A DNA stretch of 64,000 nt from Valencia hispanica (GCA_963556495.2 OY747713.1:1736321-1800320); one strand, 5' to 3'; positions 40,467 to 52,050 are shown, counted from the first letter of the stretch. Notes: generated by a model from the sequence alone, not told the origin. Program-made: numbers and translations.

Positions 40467-41196
40467 TCCATCTGTCCATCCATCCATTCATTCGTGTATC
40501 CATCCATCCGTCTGTCTGTTTGTCCGACTGTCCATCCATCCGTTTATCAATCCATCCATCCATCCGTTTATTAATCTATCTATCCATCCATTTATTTATC
40601 CATCCATCCATCCATCCATCCGTTTATTAATGTATCCATCCATTTATTTATCCATCAATCCATCCACCCACCCATCCATCCATCCGTCTGTCTGTTTGTC
40701 CGTCCATCCATCCATCCATCCATCCATCCATCCATTTATTAATCTATCCATCCATTTATTTATCCATCAATCCATCCATCCATCTGTCTGTCTGTTTGTC
40801 CGTCCATCCATCCATCCATCCATCCATCCGTTTATTAATCTATCCATCCATTTATTTATCCATCAATCCATCCATCCACCCATCCATCCATCCGTCTGTC
40901 TGTTTGTCCATCCATCCATCCATCCATCCATCCATCCATCCATTTATTAATCTATCTATCTATCCATCCATTTATTTATCTATCCATCCATCCATCCATC
41001 CGTCCGTCTGTTTGTCTGTTTGTCCGTCCATCCATCCATCCATCCATCCATCCATCCATCCATCCGTTTATCAATCCATCCATCCATCCATCCACCCATC
41101 CATCCATCCGTCTGTCTGTTTGTCCGTCCATCCATCCATCCATCCATTTATTAATCTATCCATTTATCTATCCATCCATCCATCCATCCATCCAGT
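40467..41196. repeat. CCAT-based minisatellite with higher-order units
   Basis: Tetranucleotide CCAT array in which an insert like CCGTCTGTCTGTTTGTCCG recurs at about 40508, 40684, 40783, 40892, 41001 and 41109. A TTTATTAATCTATC-type insert sits between. Later spacing is close to 100-109 bp, so the array grows by larger units as well as by tetramers. The HPSI-rich plus frames are artefacts. Confidence 0.93.
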
Positions 41197-41692
41197 GAAT
41201 TTTTAGAACAATCAGCACCAACATTGATTCAGAACTAGGATGAATGTTTCAGGTATAATAAATACATCTGTAAACCTGATTCAATATAACCCTTCTCTTA
41301 CTGCCTGTGATGATGACAGAATCTACGTTGAACACGGATGTGGCATGAAGGCATGTTTTACTACATGTGAGCTCGCCGTGTGTAATAATAGATACATGCC
41401 TTGTGTGTGTAGCTCCAGTTCCATCTGCTCGCTGTGAGTGAAGCAGGAGATGAGGAGAGCAGCCAGTGATCTGTGCACAGATGGTCTGTGCTTTCTGATT
41501 ACACCGCAGCCGTCAGCACAGAGAACGTGTGAATTAAAAAATCCCAGCTGAATTATAATAAACTCACAGTTGAACTCTGCAGGTTCTCAGCTGCGATCTG
41601 CGCCGACGGAGAGGGAAGGAGAACAAAGAGACTGAATCAGCGTGAGGAGTGTTGGAGACAATGATAGGTCTGCAGAAAGGGCTGCATCGGTT
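41197..41692. other. No gene recognised
   Basis: Short unique-looking spacer between two simple arrays. Confidence 0.45.
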
Positions 41693-41799
41693 AGAGAGGA
41701 GAGGAGAGGAGAGGAGAGGAGAGGAGAGGAGAGGAGAGGAGAGGAGAGGAGAGGAGAGGAGAGGAGAGGAGAGGAGAGGAGAGGAGAGGAGAGGAGAGA
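41693..41799. repeat. (AGAGG)n pentanucleotide array
   Basis: About 20 uninterrupted AGAGG units, pure purine on the plus strand. Confidence 0.97.
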
Positions 41800-42020
41800 T
41801 GGATCAGGACTAGCAGGAGAGCAGGTAGAGGAGGAGTTACAGGAACCTGGGAGCTCACCTGGTGTCCAACAGAGGGAGGACATAGAGTCACTAACATCAT
41901 GGACATCATGGGAAGGAGCCTGTGTGGAGGAGAGAAACTCGACGACTCAAAGGTTGATGGAGCGGATATGAGCTGTAAATGATCTGTTTGATCAGAGAAG
42001 ATTCAGTTCAACCAAAAATC

Positions 42021-43378
42021 CCTAATTACTCCCAGAGGGAAGTAAAATGTTGTAGCTCAAAGTATCCATGTTTCTTCAAATACTTGTTTTAGATGATGGC
42101 TGTGGGCCTCTTGTAGAGGTCAGTGTTACAGCAGATCTGAAGAAGCCTCTGACTGAAGACACTCTGGTGGTTGTATAACAGTCTGATGAAGAGGATGCTC
42201 AGGGTTGTCTGTTATGATCTTCATTAAATGAAGAATCTTTCAGAACAGAACCAGAACCTTCTTTATCAGGTTGTTGAGCCTTTTTAAGTCCCTGGCTCTG
42301 ATGCTGCGACCCCAACAGATGACGGCTGAAGAGATTACACTCTCCACAACAGACTTGTAGAAGATCTGCAGCATCTTGCTGACAAACCTTGAAGGACCTA
42401 AGCTTCCTCCAGAAGTCCAGTCTGCTCTGTCCCTTCTTGTAGACGGCTTCACTGTTCAGTCTCCAGTCCAGTCTGTTGTCAAGGTGAACTCTGAGGTATT
42501 TATACTCCTCAACCACCTCCACTTCTTCTCCCATGATGGAAACAGTGTTTGACTTATCCCTGTTTCTTCTGAAATCTACAATCATCTCCTTTGTTTTGTT
42601 CACATTCAAGGTGAGACGATTGTTTCCACACCATGTCACAAAGCGGTCCACCAGCTCTCTGGATTCAGCTTCTTGTCCATCTCTGATACACCCGACAATT
42701 ACAGAGTCATCTGAGGCCATGTTCACACAACAAATATTAAACATATATTTTCACCACCTCGCTTTAAAGAAAATCTCCGTCCACACATAAGTGCGTTGTT
42801 AAGCACATTCATAGACCTGCCAAACCTGTAGGGGGCAGTAGTTCCCCCAAATCCTATCCACTCAGAGTAACTTCCTACTTTGTAACTTCTACAAAAAGCA
42901 GTAATTGAGCAAACAAAAAGCGCTTGGACAATCGATGATGCCAACACGTCTCTGAGGGCATAGATGCTGTTTCTGAGTCGCACAAGTGATGTTGGAGCAT
43001 TTTTGTTGTGGAAAGTGACGTTGCGGAGCCTAAAACTCCGGTTATCTCTGTCCACACGCAAACACTTAAAACGGAGAAAACGCAGATCTTCACTTCGGCC
43101 GGAATTTTTGAAAAGATTTGTTTTCGGTGCCGTGAATCTGCGTTATCGTGTGGATGACTGGCCGAATCGTAGAAAACTATCTTTGTTTTGTGAGATACTC
43201 GGCTACCTGTGGACTAGTAATCTGAGTATTTCTGCAGATGACAGGTCTCTGATTTGTACTGGAAGTCTGAGGTGTACAGAGTGAAAAGGAATGGTGAGAG
43301 TACGGTCCCCTGTGGTGCTCCTGTGCTGCTGACCACCTGGTTTTACCCACAATCCTTCAGTCTCACTGTTGGTTGAAG
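42021..43378 (-). pseudogene. LINE reverse transcriptase (Rex1-like), split by a DNA element
   Basis: The minus strand shows GAPQGTVLSPFLFTLYTSDF and KYSD (43378-43227). After the inserted element (42716-43218) it resumes DDSVIVGCIRDGQEAE, LVDRFVTWCGNNRLTLNVNK, TKEMIVDFRRNR and EEYKYLRVHLDNRLDW. The insertion falls inside the catalytic box, whose DD is repeated by the target duplication. A frameshift near 42360 and a GGGECN segment follow. The 3' terminus near 42021 has TACTCCCAGAGGGAAG, as in the copy at 52391. The endonuclease is absent. The family name is from recollection of similar fish LINEs and is tentative. Confidence 0.85.
42716..43218 (+). mobile_element. 503-bp hAT-like non-autonomous element
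   Basis: It sits inside the LINE reverse transcriptase, flanked by CATCTGAG (42708-42715) and AATCTGAG (43219-43226), an 8-bp duplication matching at 7 of 8. Termini are GCCATGTTCACACAAC and, reversed, ACTAGTCCACAGGTAG. The interior shares long stretches with the reversed copy at 62429-62805 (GGGGGCAGTA, TCCTATCCA, ATCGATGATGCCAACA, CTCTGAGGGCATA). The 8-bp duplication fits hAT; no transposase frame. Confidence 0.8.
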
Positions 43379-43382
43379 CAGG

Positions 43383-43416
<34 letters not shown>

Positions 43417-44229
43417 GAGTCCGGTAGAGCCACAGTGTGTGTTAGTTCCCAGTCTGCTTCAGTTGTTGGGAAAACGGTGGATCAGAGACTTCAGTGACCC
43501 CCCCCCTCCCCCCCACCTCGGCTGCTTCTTCCTTGTTTCTCTGAACGTCTTTAAAAAGACAAACAACCAGAATATGATGCTTGTAATTAAATGCTGATTT
43601 ATTCCCTGTTCACTTACTGCTTCCTGTTGTGCAACCACAGCTCCAGAGTAATTAAAAGATAACCTCATATTCAAGGTCAATATTTACCCACTTACGTTCA
43701 AATGGAAATGAACACAACTAAAGAGAAAGAGAACGCCAAGGCTGCAGAGCTGCATGTTTTATTCATGGATCTATGGTCTAAAGTAAATTTATCCTGCGGG
43801 AAACACAACACATGGCTTCCTGCTGTAAACTGTCCTGATAAGTGATTTATTGATTTATTAACTGTGAACACAGTCAGTGACCTAAAAACATCTGGATCAG
43901 AAACTTTAATAAAGAAGTCAAGCGAACTGAAGAGTTGCATTTATAGTAAATCGTACATTACAACACAACTTTTCTCAGTGGCTTTTTAATCAGAAATAGA
44001 TTTTATTCACCTGCAGCAGCCAGAAAAGCAACCTCTGTTATAGAGCAGGGTCAGAGTTCACAGCTAGCAGAGTGTCTGTGTGGGATCAGAGAGTTCCAGG
44101 TGGCTGAGGAAAGTGATGATGACGATGGTCATCTCTCTGCTGCTTCGTTCTGTCTTCTGTTTAACAACAAAAAGAGCAGAAATAGTCCTGTCTAAACACA
44201 CAGCAGGTCATGATAGAAACAAAGTATTC
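43379..44229. other. No gene recognised; GAT and C runs
   Basis: A (GAT)n microsatellite at 43383-43415 and a C-rich run at about 43498-43514. Otherwise unique-looking DNA. Confidence 0.45.
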
Positions 44230-45125
44230 AGTGTTTAGGATTTTCTATGATTTTTAAATAATTTACTTGTATAACGGTGCAGAAAATAAATATTTGGTCA
44301 ATAACAAAAGTTCTCCTCAATCCTTTGTAATGTAACCTTGGTTTTGAAAGACAGAGGTCAAAGGTCACCTGTAGGTTGTCACACACTGTAACTGCTTTTT
44401 TGGCCCATTCCTCCATGCAGATCTTCTCTAGAGCTGGGATGTTTCAGGACTTTCATCTCCCTCCACAGATTCTCTATAGGATTGAGGTCTGGAGACGGGC
44501 TAGGCCGCTCCAGGACCTTGAAATGCTTTTTACGTAGCCACTCCCCCGTTGCCTAGGCGATGTGTTTGGGATCATTGTCATGCTGGAAGATCCAGCCACG
44601 TTTCATCTTCAATGCTCTCACTGATGGAAGGAGGTTTTAGTCCAAAATCTCACCATCCATGACCCCATTCATCCTTTCCTTAATACGGATCAGTTGTCCT
44701 GGTACCTTTGCAGAAAAGCAGCCCCACAGCATAATGCTTCCACCCCCATGCTTCATAGTGGGTATGGTGTTCTTGGGATGTAACTCAGCATTCTCCCCCC
44801 TCCAAACACGGCGAGTGGCGTTTATACCAAAGAGTTTTATTTTGGTCTCATCTGATCACATGACATTCTCCCAATCCTCCTCTGGATCATCCAGATGGTC
44901 TCTGGTAAACTTTAGACGGGCCTGGACATGTGCTGGCTTAAGCAGGGGGACCTTTGGAGCGCTGCAGGATTATAATCCATGACAACGTAGTGTGTTACTA
45001 TAGTAACCTTTGTTACTGTGGTCCCAGCTCTCTTCAGGTCATTGACCAGTTCCCCCCATGTAGTTCTGGGATGTTTCCTCACTGTTCTCTAGATCATGTG
45101 TTCCCCACCAGGTGAGATTTTAAAT
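44230..45125 (-). pseudogene. Tc1/mariner transposase pseudogene (Tc1-like)
   Basis: The minus strand encodes a Tc1-like DDE transposase. The catalytic core is visible: SDETKIKLFGINATRRVW (first Asp, about 44860), KHGGGSIMLWGCFSAK (about 44700-44750), IFQHDNDPKH (second Asp, about 44575-44600), then [11 protein letters not shown] (Glu, about 44465-44500). At least three in-frame stops are readable: just before SDET (where a Trp is usual), after MDGEILD, and after PKHIA. The 5' part (PLLKPAHVQARLKF near 44920-44950) is in another frame. The N-terminal DNA-binding domain and terminal inverted repeats were not found. Dead copy. Confidence 0.92.
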
Positions 45126-46423
45126 GGGCACAACTTGCACAATCGGTGGCTGCCAAATACTTCTTTGCTTCACTCTACCTACATGGCGTTCTGATCTTAT
45201 GAGACTGATGCACGCTCACTATCACTCTATTAGAGGTGACGTACTTCAGTCTTGCAGGAAGCAGACACCAGGAGCAGGACAAGAAGGCTGTGCTCATGTC
45301 GGATAAAGATAAACTGTGATGGCTAAATACTATGTAATGTTGTATATTAGAAGGTTGGGGGGGGGGGGGGGGTCTTGATGCTGCATTGAACATCAAAAAC
45401 AGCTGAAGGACTCAATTCCATCTTTGTGTAAGAAAAAATCTATTTTTTCCACGACAGCACCCCTGTTAAAGTACCAGATACTGACTCATTCCCAAACCAA
45501 AAAATAACAAATCTTCTATTACATGAAAACGATTCTCACTCAAAACCTGGTCATTCACCATTCACTTGATTCAGGTGTTGGAGCAGCTATGCACAGAGGC
45601 CATGGAGGACTGGAACCTCTTCCAGTGACTGGTTGATAGATGCAGCATGTTTAAACCAGTGCCCTGCATGTTTTAGATGTCGCCCTGATTCTACGCAGAG
45701 CGGAGGATGTATCAGCTGTGCTGGAGCAAGGACACATCCCGAACCTGTAGGACCCCCCTGTTTTAGGTGTTTCTCTTCTGCCTGTCACATCTGCAGGCTT
45801 GGTGTACCTTTTGTGGTTCTGGCTGCTTGATGGTCCGACATGACTGGTAGTACATAACCAGATTTCAGTGAAAGTCCCTTCCGAGATAATCGTTGGCAGC
45901 AAGCTCTTCAACTGTATTATTCAGCTGGAGGATCCCAGGTTAAGGAAACGCTCCAGAGGACCTGCCTTCCTCCTCAACTGCTTCCTCCCTCAGCCTCAGA
46001 CAGCCTGCCCGCTCTCGGCCTTCAGAAACCCAAGGAAACCACTCAACATCCCACATCGAACCACCTGACCAACGCCAGTCCAGGAGGACTAACTTCACTC
46101 CCACGCCTGGCCATCACAGGACTGAAGTAAGGCTTCTATTCCTCACCTGTCTTCCAAAGTTCCAACGTGTTTCCTCACAATCCTGATGTTTCTCCCTCCC
46201 TTCCAAACAGAGCCCAGCACACCCCCATGACCTTAAACCGACCGGACTGATAGTTTAAACAAACTTTTTCTAACTCTTACCTGTGTATGTGAAGTTGGTT
46301 CTGCATGTGGGTCCAGAGATTACCTTTGATCATGACACTGCTGACTTCAATGTATGATTCAAGGGTTCTACAGCACTGGACAGCATGTTGAGGACATAAT
46401 GCAACCCTTTCCCACTAGCCTAG
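45126..46423. other. No gene recognised; poly-G run
   Basis: A 16-base G run at 45357-45372. The frames at 45633-45911 overlap on both strands without domains. Confidence 0.45.
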
Positions 46424-46745
46424 ATTATAACGACCAACAAGATTAGCTACCATAACTATGCAGATGATACTCAGCTCTACATTATGATGTCACCAGGTGA
46501 CTTTGAACCCATCCAAACCCTAAGTAAATGCATCGAGCAAATCAATGGATGGATGTGTCATAACTTTCTCCAGCTGAACAGAAACAAAACAGAAGTAATT
46601 ACTTTTGGACCTAAAGAGAAGAACGATCAAAAACTCATCCATGCGTTTATCTTTAGTCGGATTGATTACTGCAACAGCGTCTTCACAGGTCTGCCTAAAA
46701 AGTCAATCAGACAACTGCAGCTGATCCAGAACGCTGCTGATTCTT
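46424..46745 (+). pseudogene. LINE reverse transcriptase fragment with internal deletion
   Basis: Plus-strand frame: [20 protein letters not shown] (the intact YADD catalytic box), [30 protein letters not shown], then directly [20 protein letters not shown] and [14 protein letters not shown]. Compared with the sister copy at 53954-55775, the segment between FGPKE and [14 protein letters not shown] is missing, so there is an in-frame internal deletion. Both ends are truncated. The sister copy reads [16 protein letters not shown], almost identical. Confidence 0.88.
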
Positions 46746-47002
46746 CTATCACACTCCCCACACAGCTGCAGGGCATTAAGGGATTTACACTCAATGGTTC
46801 TCTGCTCCAGTACCCAGGTCCAGGTTCCTCCTTTCCATGTTCTGATCCGATCTGTTCTGAAGGAGGTCACTGTTCTTCTGTTAAAATGAATTCATTCATT
46901 CACGCGCAGTGTGAGTTATCAAACATGAAACTGTCTGCGCCGGCTGATTTTACCGTCTCTGAAAGGCATGTCTTGACTTTGCGCCGCCACGATTCAACAT
47001 GT

Positions 47003-47800
47003 TTATTACTGACAAAAGAAAAGCATAATTCACAGACATTCTAGCCTGATAGTAATCAACACATTAATGGCCATAAACCTGATACATCAGAACTCACTGT
47101 CCGCTCAACGCGCCTGCACCTCCTGTTAATTTATTTTATTTATATGGATCCCCATAAGTTTCCACCGAAGTGGTTAATAATCCTCCCTGGGTCCAATTAA
47201 TAAAATATAATAATCATGTACATGATTTGTTGGACATTTTACAAAAGAAATTCATATGTTTCAGATTACATACAAAAGCCAGACCTTCAATAAAATACCA
47301 AAAACATTCATGTAGATGCAAAGCTAAAATTTGATTTTAATACCTTTTTTAAAGAATACGTGCCCTTTAGTTCGCTAATATTTTTAGATCATTTATTCCA
47401 TTACTGAGATGCTCTGTAGACAGCAGATTTTTGCAGGAAATTTGTGTTAGCACCTTTTACCATTAATTTAGCATCACAAGCATATATCTAGTACAATGGG
47501 TGTGTATCTGATCAGAGTAAATTAACTCTTTGTAAAATTATTCTAGTTGACCTGTTAGAATATTTTTTTTAACGAATATGAGTTGGTTGTACTGAAACTT
47601 CACTTTTAATAGAGGCCATGATAAAGTGTGGTGCATTTCAAACAACATTAGTAGAATATGGACATTGTAGGACTAAGTGAGCAGCCGTGTTCTGGACAAG
47701 CTGCAGCTTTGATAAGTCTGACTCTGGAATATGTACACTGCACACATTAATGACAAACCAAAAATATCATTCACAGAAATTCTTGCCTAATATTAATTGA
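47003..47800. repeat. Diverged ~56-bp direct repeats flanking a LINE fragment
   Basis: TTCACAGACATTCTAGCCTG (about 47030) and TTCACAGAAATTCTTGCCTA (about 47772) lie in matching ~56-bp contexts, about 744 bp apart, on either side of the LINE fragment at 47120-47740. They are too long and too diverged for a plain target duplication. Confidence 0.5.
47120..47740 (-). pseudogene. LINE fragment (C-terminal RT region and 3' UTR)
   Basis: The minus strand contains LSKLQLVQNTAAHLVLQCPY near 47660-47710, a C-terminal reverse-transcriptase block, followed by decayed sequence and a 3' region with TTTATTTTATTTATATGGAT near 47130. It differs from the other LINE types in this window (QNTAAHLVLQCPY rather than QNAAARVLTR). 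Truncated and inactive. Confidence 0.6.
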
Positions 47801-47847
47801 CTCTCCAACAGCCGTTTTCCCTTGTTTTGGTGTGCCAAAGACGCATC

Positions 47848-48003
47848 ATGAATCCACTGCACCTATTCCTCGTCTCTCTGGCTGTGGCGCAGTGCATGGG
47901 GCAGAAAGCCTGGCGCACACAGCAGCGGAGGCAAAGTGCTCATTTAATACTGCCCTTTATGCCTTGTATCATTTACACACACAATCTTAGTAAATCAGCC
48001 TAA
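47848..48003 (+). CDS. Short frame with signal-peptide-like start (doubtful)
   Basis: An ATG at 47848 opens MNPLHLFLVSLAVAQCMGQ, a hydrophobic stretch with small residues near a possible cleavage site. A basic segment and the end of the frame at 48003 follow. There is no splice donor or downstream domain, and it lies in transposon-rich DNA. I give it little weight. Confidence 0.15.
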   Translation: MNPLHLFLVSLAVAQCMGQKAWRTQQRRQSAHLILPFMPCIIYTHNLSKSA

Positions 48004-48357
48004 AATCAGGAACACGCCCTGTCACTGCACGATCTGTTGAGGAAGCACGATCCGTACCATGAGCCCATCTGCGCATGTGTGCAAGGAACTACTTCCGGGT
48101 AGATTTCTTATGTTTTTTTATTTTATTTGTTAATTTACAGATCAAGGCCATTTACACTTTACAAATAAATAGAAATAGATAGGCAATCTTGCTGAACCAT
48201 TGTAAAAAGGATTAACAACAAAACAAAAAAATCACGGGGAAACACTAGTTGTCTGATCTGATTTATTCACATGCTGCATTTGTAATCTTAACAGCTTTCT
48301 TATTTATCTGATACATTTACTTGGTGATAAATTTACTTGCTGCATTCGTAATTCTAA

Positions 48358-48404
48358 GCCGGTCATGTGATCGGCCTCTCCTGGAGACCGATCACATGAC
48401 CGGC
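48358..48404. repeat. Perfect 17-bp hairpin
   Basis: GCCGGTCATGTGATCGG (48358-48374), 13-base loop, exact reverse complement at 48388-48404. It sits at the junction between the AT-rich half of the 637-bp element and its LINE-derived half. Confidence 0.9.
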
Positions 48405-48550
48405 TTTCCTATAAATAATTGCTCTAAATGACTCCAGAGGTTTTTGCTATATGTGCCGCGGTAAAACAGATGAATGATAGTTTCTGGTTCTATATGACAA
48501 AAGTCACAGTTGAAGTCAATGTTTAATTTAAAGAGCGCAAATCCATCCAT
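48405..48550 (-). pseudogene. L1-like ORF2 C-terminal zinc-knuckle fragment
   Basis: Minus-strand frame: FALFKLNIDFNCDFCHIEPE, then TIIHLFYRGTYSKNLWSHLE. The pattern C-x2-C ... H followed by a hydrophobic-aromatic KxxW segment is that of the zinc-knuckle (zf-RVT-like) region at the C-terminus of L1/Tx1-type reverse transcriptases. The third Cys usual after HLF is missing. It lies wholly inside the 637-bp inverted-repeat element. Confidence 0.6.
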
Positions 48551-48661
48551 CTTGTAGCATCTCGAGAACGAAACCCCCCGGAAGTAGTTCCTTGCACACA
48601 TGCGCCGATGGGCTCATGGTACAGATCGTGCTTCCTGAACAGATCGTGCAGTGACACGCCC

Positions 48662-50113
48662 TTCACGCAAAATGTTGGGCTCTTTATTTGGAATATTGAT
48701 AAATCTGTCCCATGGAGCCTAGAGGGTGCTTTCATGTGTCAAATGGCTCCAAGCTGCTGATTTCTACCCATCAGTCACGGTTCCAACCGTCATCGTCATC
48801 ATACCTCTGTTTGTAATATACGGATCTGTGTGTGTTTAACGCAGCAGCAGAGCTCAGTTCTGCTCTTTCACGTCTGACTGGATCATCTCAGGCGAAAGCA
48901 GAGATGATCCAGAAAGGACGTTTGGAGGCAGAGCTGAGTGTTCATGGAAACCACTCACAGCTTCTTCTTCTTCTTCTTTATTTGTGATCTGTCAGTCATG
49001 GCTTTATTTCTAGTCTCTGTGTTTACCTGCCCTACCTTTCTCTGCAGGTCTCCTGACCATCATATTTACCTCAATGAACGACAGGAGAGGAAGAGAGGAG
49101 GAGGAGTGAGTGGAGATCAGATTGTCTCACATTTACTGAACTAAATGTGTGTGAATCCAACCTTCCTTCTGCCCTGAAACTGCCTTCAAACACACATTAT
49201 CACAGTTAACTCAATTTCTGCTAAAAGCACCCTGAATCTCTACTTTTTGCTTCTACCTGAGTAAAAAGAAATCAAAGCACTTTTACTGATGCTTGTGTGA
49301 CGTTTTAGCCTCTATACTTACCTCTGACTGTGAAACAGGTGCAGGGACACCTCCTCGTCTTCCTTCTCACACATGTGAAGAACTTACTCAGCTGATGAGT
49401 CGGTCTCCGCCACACCCACCCAGATGTTGCACATCCAGCGTTCATCCTATGAACTGTGTCATCTGAAGGCAAACACTCGCAGACGAGCTTTCTGACGTTT
49501 CAGACCATTGAAAGACATTGAATTGAAGCGCGAAGTTTTTGTTGTCCGTCATTTTGAACGACGGGGTCAAAAAACCCGGTCATAATCTATTTTTTACCCG
49601 TCAACTTTTAAAATGATAACATAATCAATAGTATTAATTTTTTATTCATTTCAAATAATATTCAGTCTGAACAAGCTGAACAGAGATGCTTTGTATAAAC
49701 AATGAAAGTAAACGATTGAACTTAAAACAAGAACAGTTCAGTCTCTCAGTCTCACATCTTCCTCCTGCTCCGCATGGAGCTGAAATCATCTCCTGCTTGT
49801 GTGTAACCAAACTGTGGGATCGCTGCAGAGGTTTATGTCATGAGGTTTTGGAGTTTTAGCCTCGGACTGATGACGTCTCATGGGGGTTTAGATGTTCTGG
49901 AGGCTGAATCCGCTGCCACACTGGAGACTGGAGTTAAAGAGCCGCTTCAGCCAAAGTTTGGAAATCAGCGAACGTTTCTTCAGTTGAAGCGATCAGAAGT
50001 CAGAAAGACTCTCTGAACGAGTCGTTTCCTAAGAAAAAGAAAGGGAAAGTTTTAAACTCATATGGTTTAGAGTTCAGATGGTAATGAGTTCCATAACTTT
50101 GCACTTTTGTTAG

Positions 50114-50154
<41 letters not shown>

Positions 50155-50574
50155 TAATCTGTCAAAATGACCGACGGCCTTCCGATTTTTCTGTCACATT
50201 AATAAAATAAAACTCACAAATACACAAAATATTTGGTTAACCTGGTCTGTGGTCTTCTCTAGGATTTTGCTGCAAGAAGAACCATAAACGTTTGGTTGAT
50301 TTCTGGATTCCTGTAGAACTGATGTTCATTAGTCAGAAACGGTTTGGTTTCGTTGGTTCGGTCCTTTTAATCTCCACCAAACTGCAGTGTTGCTTGATTT
50401 CTTTAATCCAGGAACATTATCTGGCTTCTAAAGGTGGAACCAGTTTGTCAGCAGGAGTTTGAGGTGAGCAAGAACTTGTCAGCAGTAATAAGTTAGACCT
50501 GGAAACTGTTCTGAGCTGAACAAAAAAGTCAAGCAACCAGTCGACTCAGGCCAGCCTAGGGGAGGAGAAGAGGA
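48662..50574. other. No gene recognised; CTT and TTGA runs
   Basis: Contains (CTT)n at 48961-48979 and (TTGA)n at 50115-50151. CGTCATTTTGAACGACGGGG near 49547 and, reversed, CCGTCGGTCATTTTGACAG near 50175 look like short inverted ends of a DNA transposon about 640 bp long. I could not confirm a target duplication. Confidence 0.4.
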
Positions 50575-50640
50575 GATGGAGAAAAACTGTTATCCCATAT
50601 GTAGCTGGATATTTTCCAAACATAACATCCCAGTGCATTT

Positions 50641-51195
50641 ATTTATTTTATTTATTTTTTTACGTGTCCTGTTTGGCAGTGTGGAGCTCAGAATTGGTGT
50701 CTGAGTACCAAGTAGAAGCCCAACAGATTTACTTTCACAAGCGGAGCAGTACAGCTTTTGCTATAGTCCTCCACTTGATATATGTGTGAAAAATCTTTAT
50801 TATGAATTGTTGGGGTTTTTATTTCCTGATGTTATGGAAACGGAGATGGAAAATTAAGGAGAAGAAAGAAGGAAGATGAAGAAGAGAGGTAGGAAACAAA
50901 AAGTCAAGAGAGAGGGTGAGTTGAAAATACAAGAGAGGAAGGGGAACAAAGAAAACACAGGAAGACATTGAAGTCTGCCTCCATACCCACAGGACGGCAG
51001 AGAGAGGGGGGAAAACAAAACAAAGCACGAAAAAGGAACATCGACAAAACCAACCAAACATTGTGAACTAAGAATTACACAACCACCTCACACAAAAATA
51101 GATATAAAAATACAACAACAATGTCACAGAAAAACTCATGGTACCGATTAATCAAGCTCTAGTAAGGATAACCTCAGCCCAAGAATATATCCTTA
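50641..51195 (-). mobile_element. LINE-type insertion with 17-bp target duplication
   Basis: AACATCCCAGTGCATTT occurs exactly at 50624-50640 and 51196-51212. The segment between starts with ATTTATTTTATTTATTTTTT, a reversed A-rich tail, so it is a 5'-truncated retroelement in minus orientation. No RT motif remains. Removing it rejoins the Penelope-like frame VIPYVAG to TLRQRLVHPKDK. Confidence 0.8.
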
Positions 51196-51452
51196 AACAT
51201 CCCAGTGCATTTTAAATCTGGCGACACTCTCAGGCAAAGACTGGTTCATCCTAAGGACAAAACACCCAAACGAGCTCAGTGTTGTGGCGTATGCAGTCCA
51301 GTGCAGTGAGGAATGTTCAGAGCTGTACATTGGAGAAACGAAACAGCAACTAGACAAAAGGATGGCTAAACACAGCAGATCAAACTCATCAGGCCAAGGA
51401 TCAGCAGTCCATCTACATCTAAAGGTCAGAGGTCACTCTTTTGAAGACAATG

Positions 51453-52050
51453 TTAGGTTCTTTAGGTTTTTGGGTTTTGAGTTTACATTTTAGTTTATTT
51501 CTTGGTGTTTTGTTATGCGTTATTTGAGTTTTTCCTTCCACCTCGTTTTCTCACCCTCTTTTACCCTCAGGTGCTCTTATGTTAGGTTTCTCATCCTAAC
51601 CTACCTAAAGAGGTTCTTAGTGTTACATATTTTGGGCTTTGTCTTCACTTCCTATCTTTAGATATTTTCACCTTTTGCTTTCTTGTTTAGTCTTATTTTA
51701 TTTTTCCTCTCATTGTTTGTCCCGTTAGTTCTGTTATACTTCATTCCTCTTCGCTATAGTTCTCTGTCTAGTTCCTCCTCGCCATTTTCCCTCTCTGCCC
51801 CAGCTGCTAATTGCCTCCACCTGTTCTCTCCTTCTCACCTGCATCTGCTTCCCACTGATTGGTCCTCGGGTTTCTCTGCCATTTCCTCTCTTCCTCCTCA
51901 GTATTTAAACGGTTCTCATTCACTCACAACTCGCTGGTTCCTCGTCCTCCGGTTCCTGTGTTTTCACCCATTGTAAGTACTTTCCCTCATTAAAGAACAT
52001 TTCTTCTTTTACTTGCCCGTCTGCTTATGATTCTCTAAAGCAAAACCTGA
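51453..52050 (-). mobile_element. Dispersed non-autonomous element, copy C
   Basis: Reverse orientation relative to copy B and very similar to it. Ends GTTAGGTTCTTTAGG and, reversed, TCAGGTTTTGC form a short inverted repeat. AGACAAT lies on both sides (about 51446-51452 and 52052-52058), interrupting the Penelope-like frame after GHSFEDN, so a 7-bp (possibly 8-bp) duplication. No coding frame. Confidence 0.85.

Larger units (their letters stand above)
48020..48656. mobile_element. 637-bp inverted-repeat element carrying a LINE scrap
   Basis: Begins TGTCACTGCACGATCTGTT and ends with its reverse complement. The arms match for about 80 bp (GAAGCACGATC, TACCATGAGCCCATC, GCGCATGTGTGCAAGGAACT, ACTTCCGGG). 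CGCCC flanks both ends (48015-48019, 48657-48661). Inside are AT-rich DNA, a perfect 17-bp hairpin, and a minus-strand piece of an L1-like ORF2 C-terminus. No transposase of its own; superfamily unassigned. Confidence 0.8.

Noticed and set aside
40441..41206. HPSI-rich proteins
   Set aside because: Readings of the CCAT array.
41642..41909. Frames across the AGAGG array
   Set aside because: Composition artefact of a pentanucleotide repeat.
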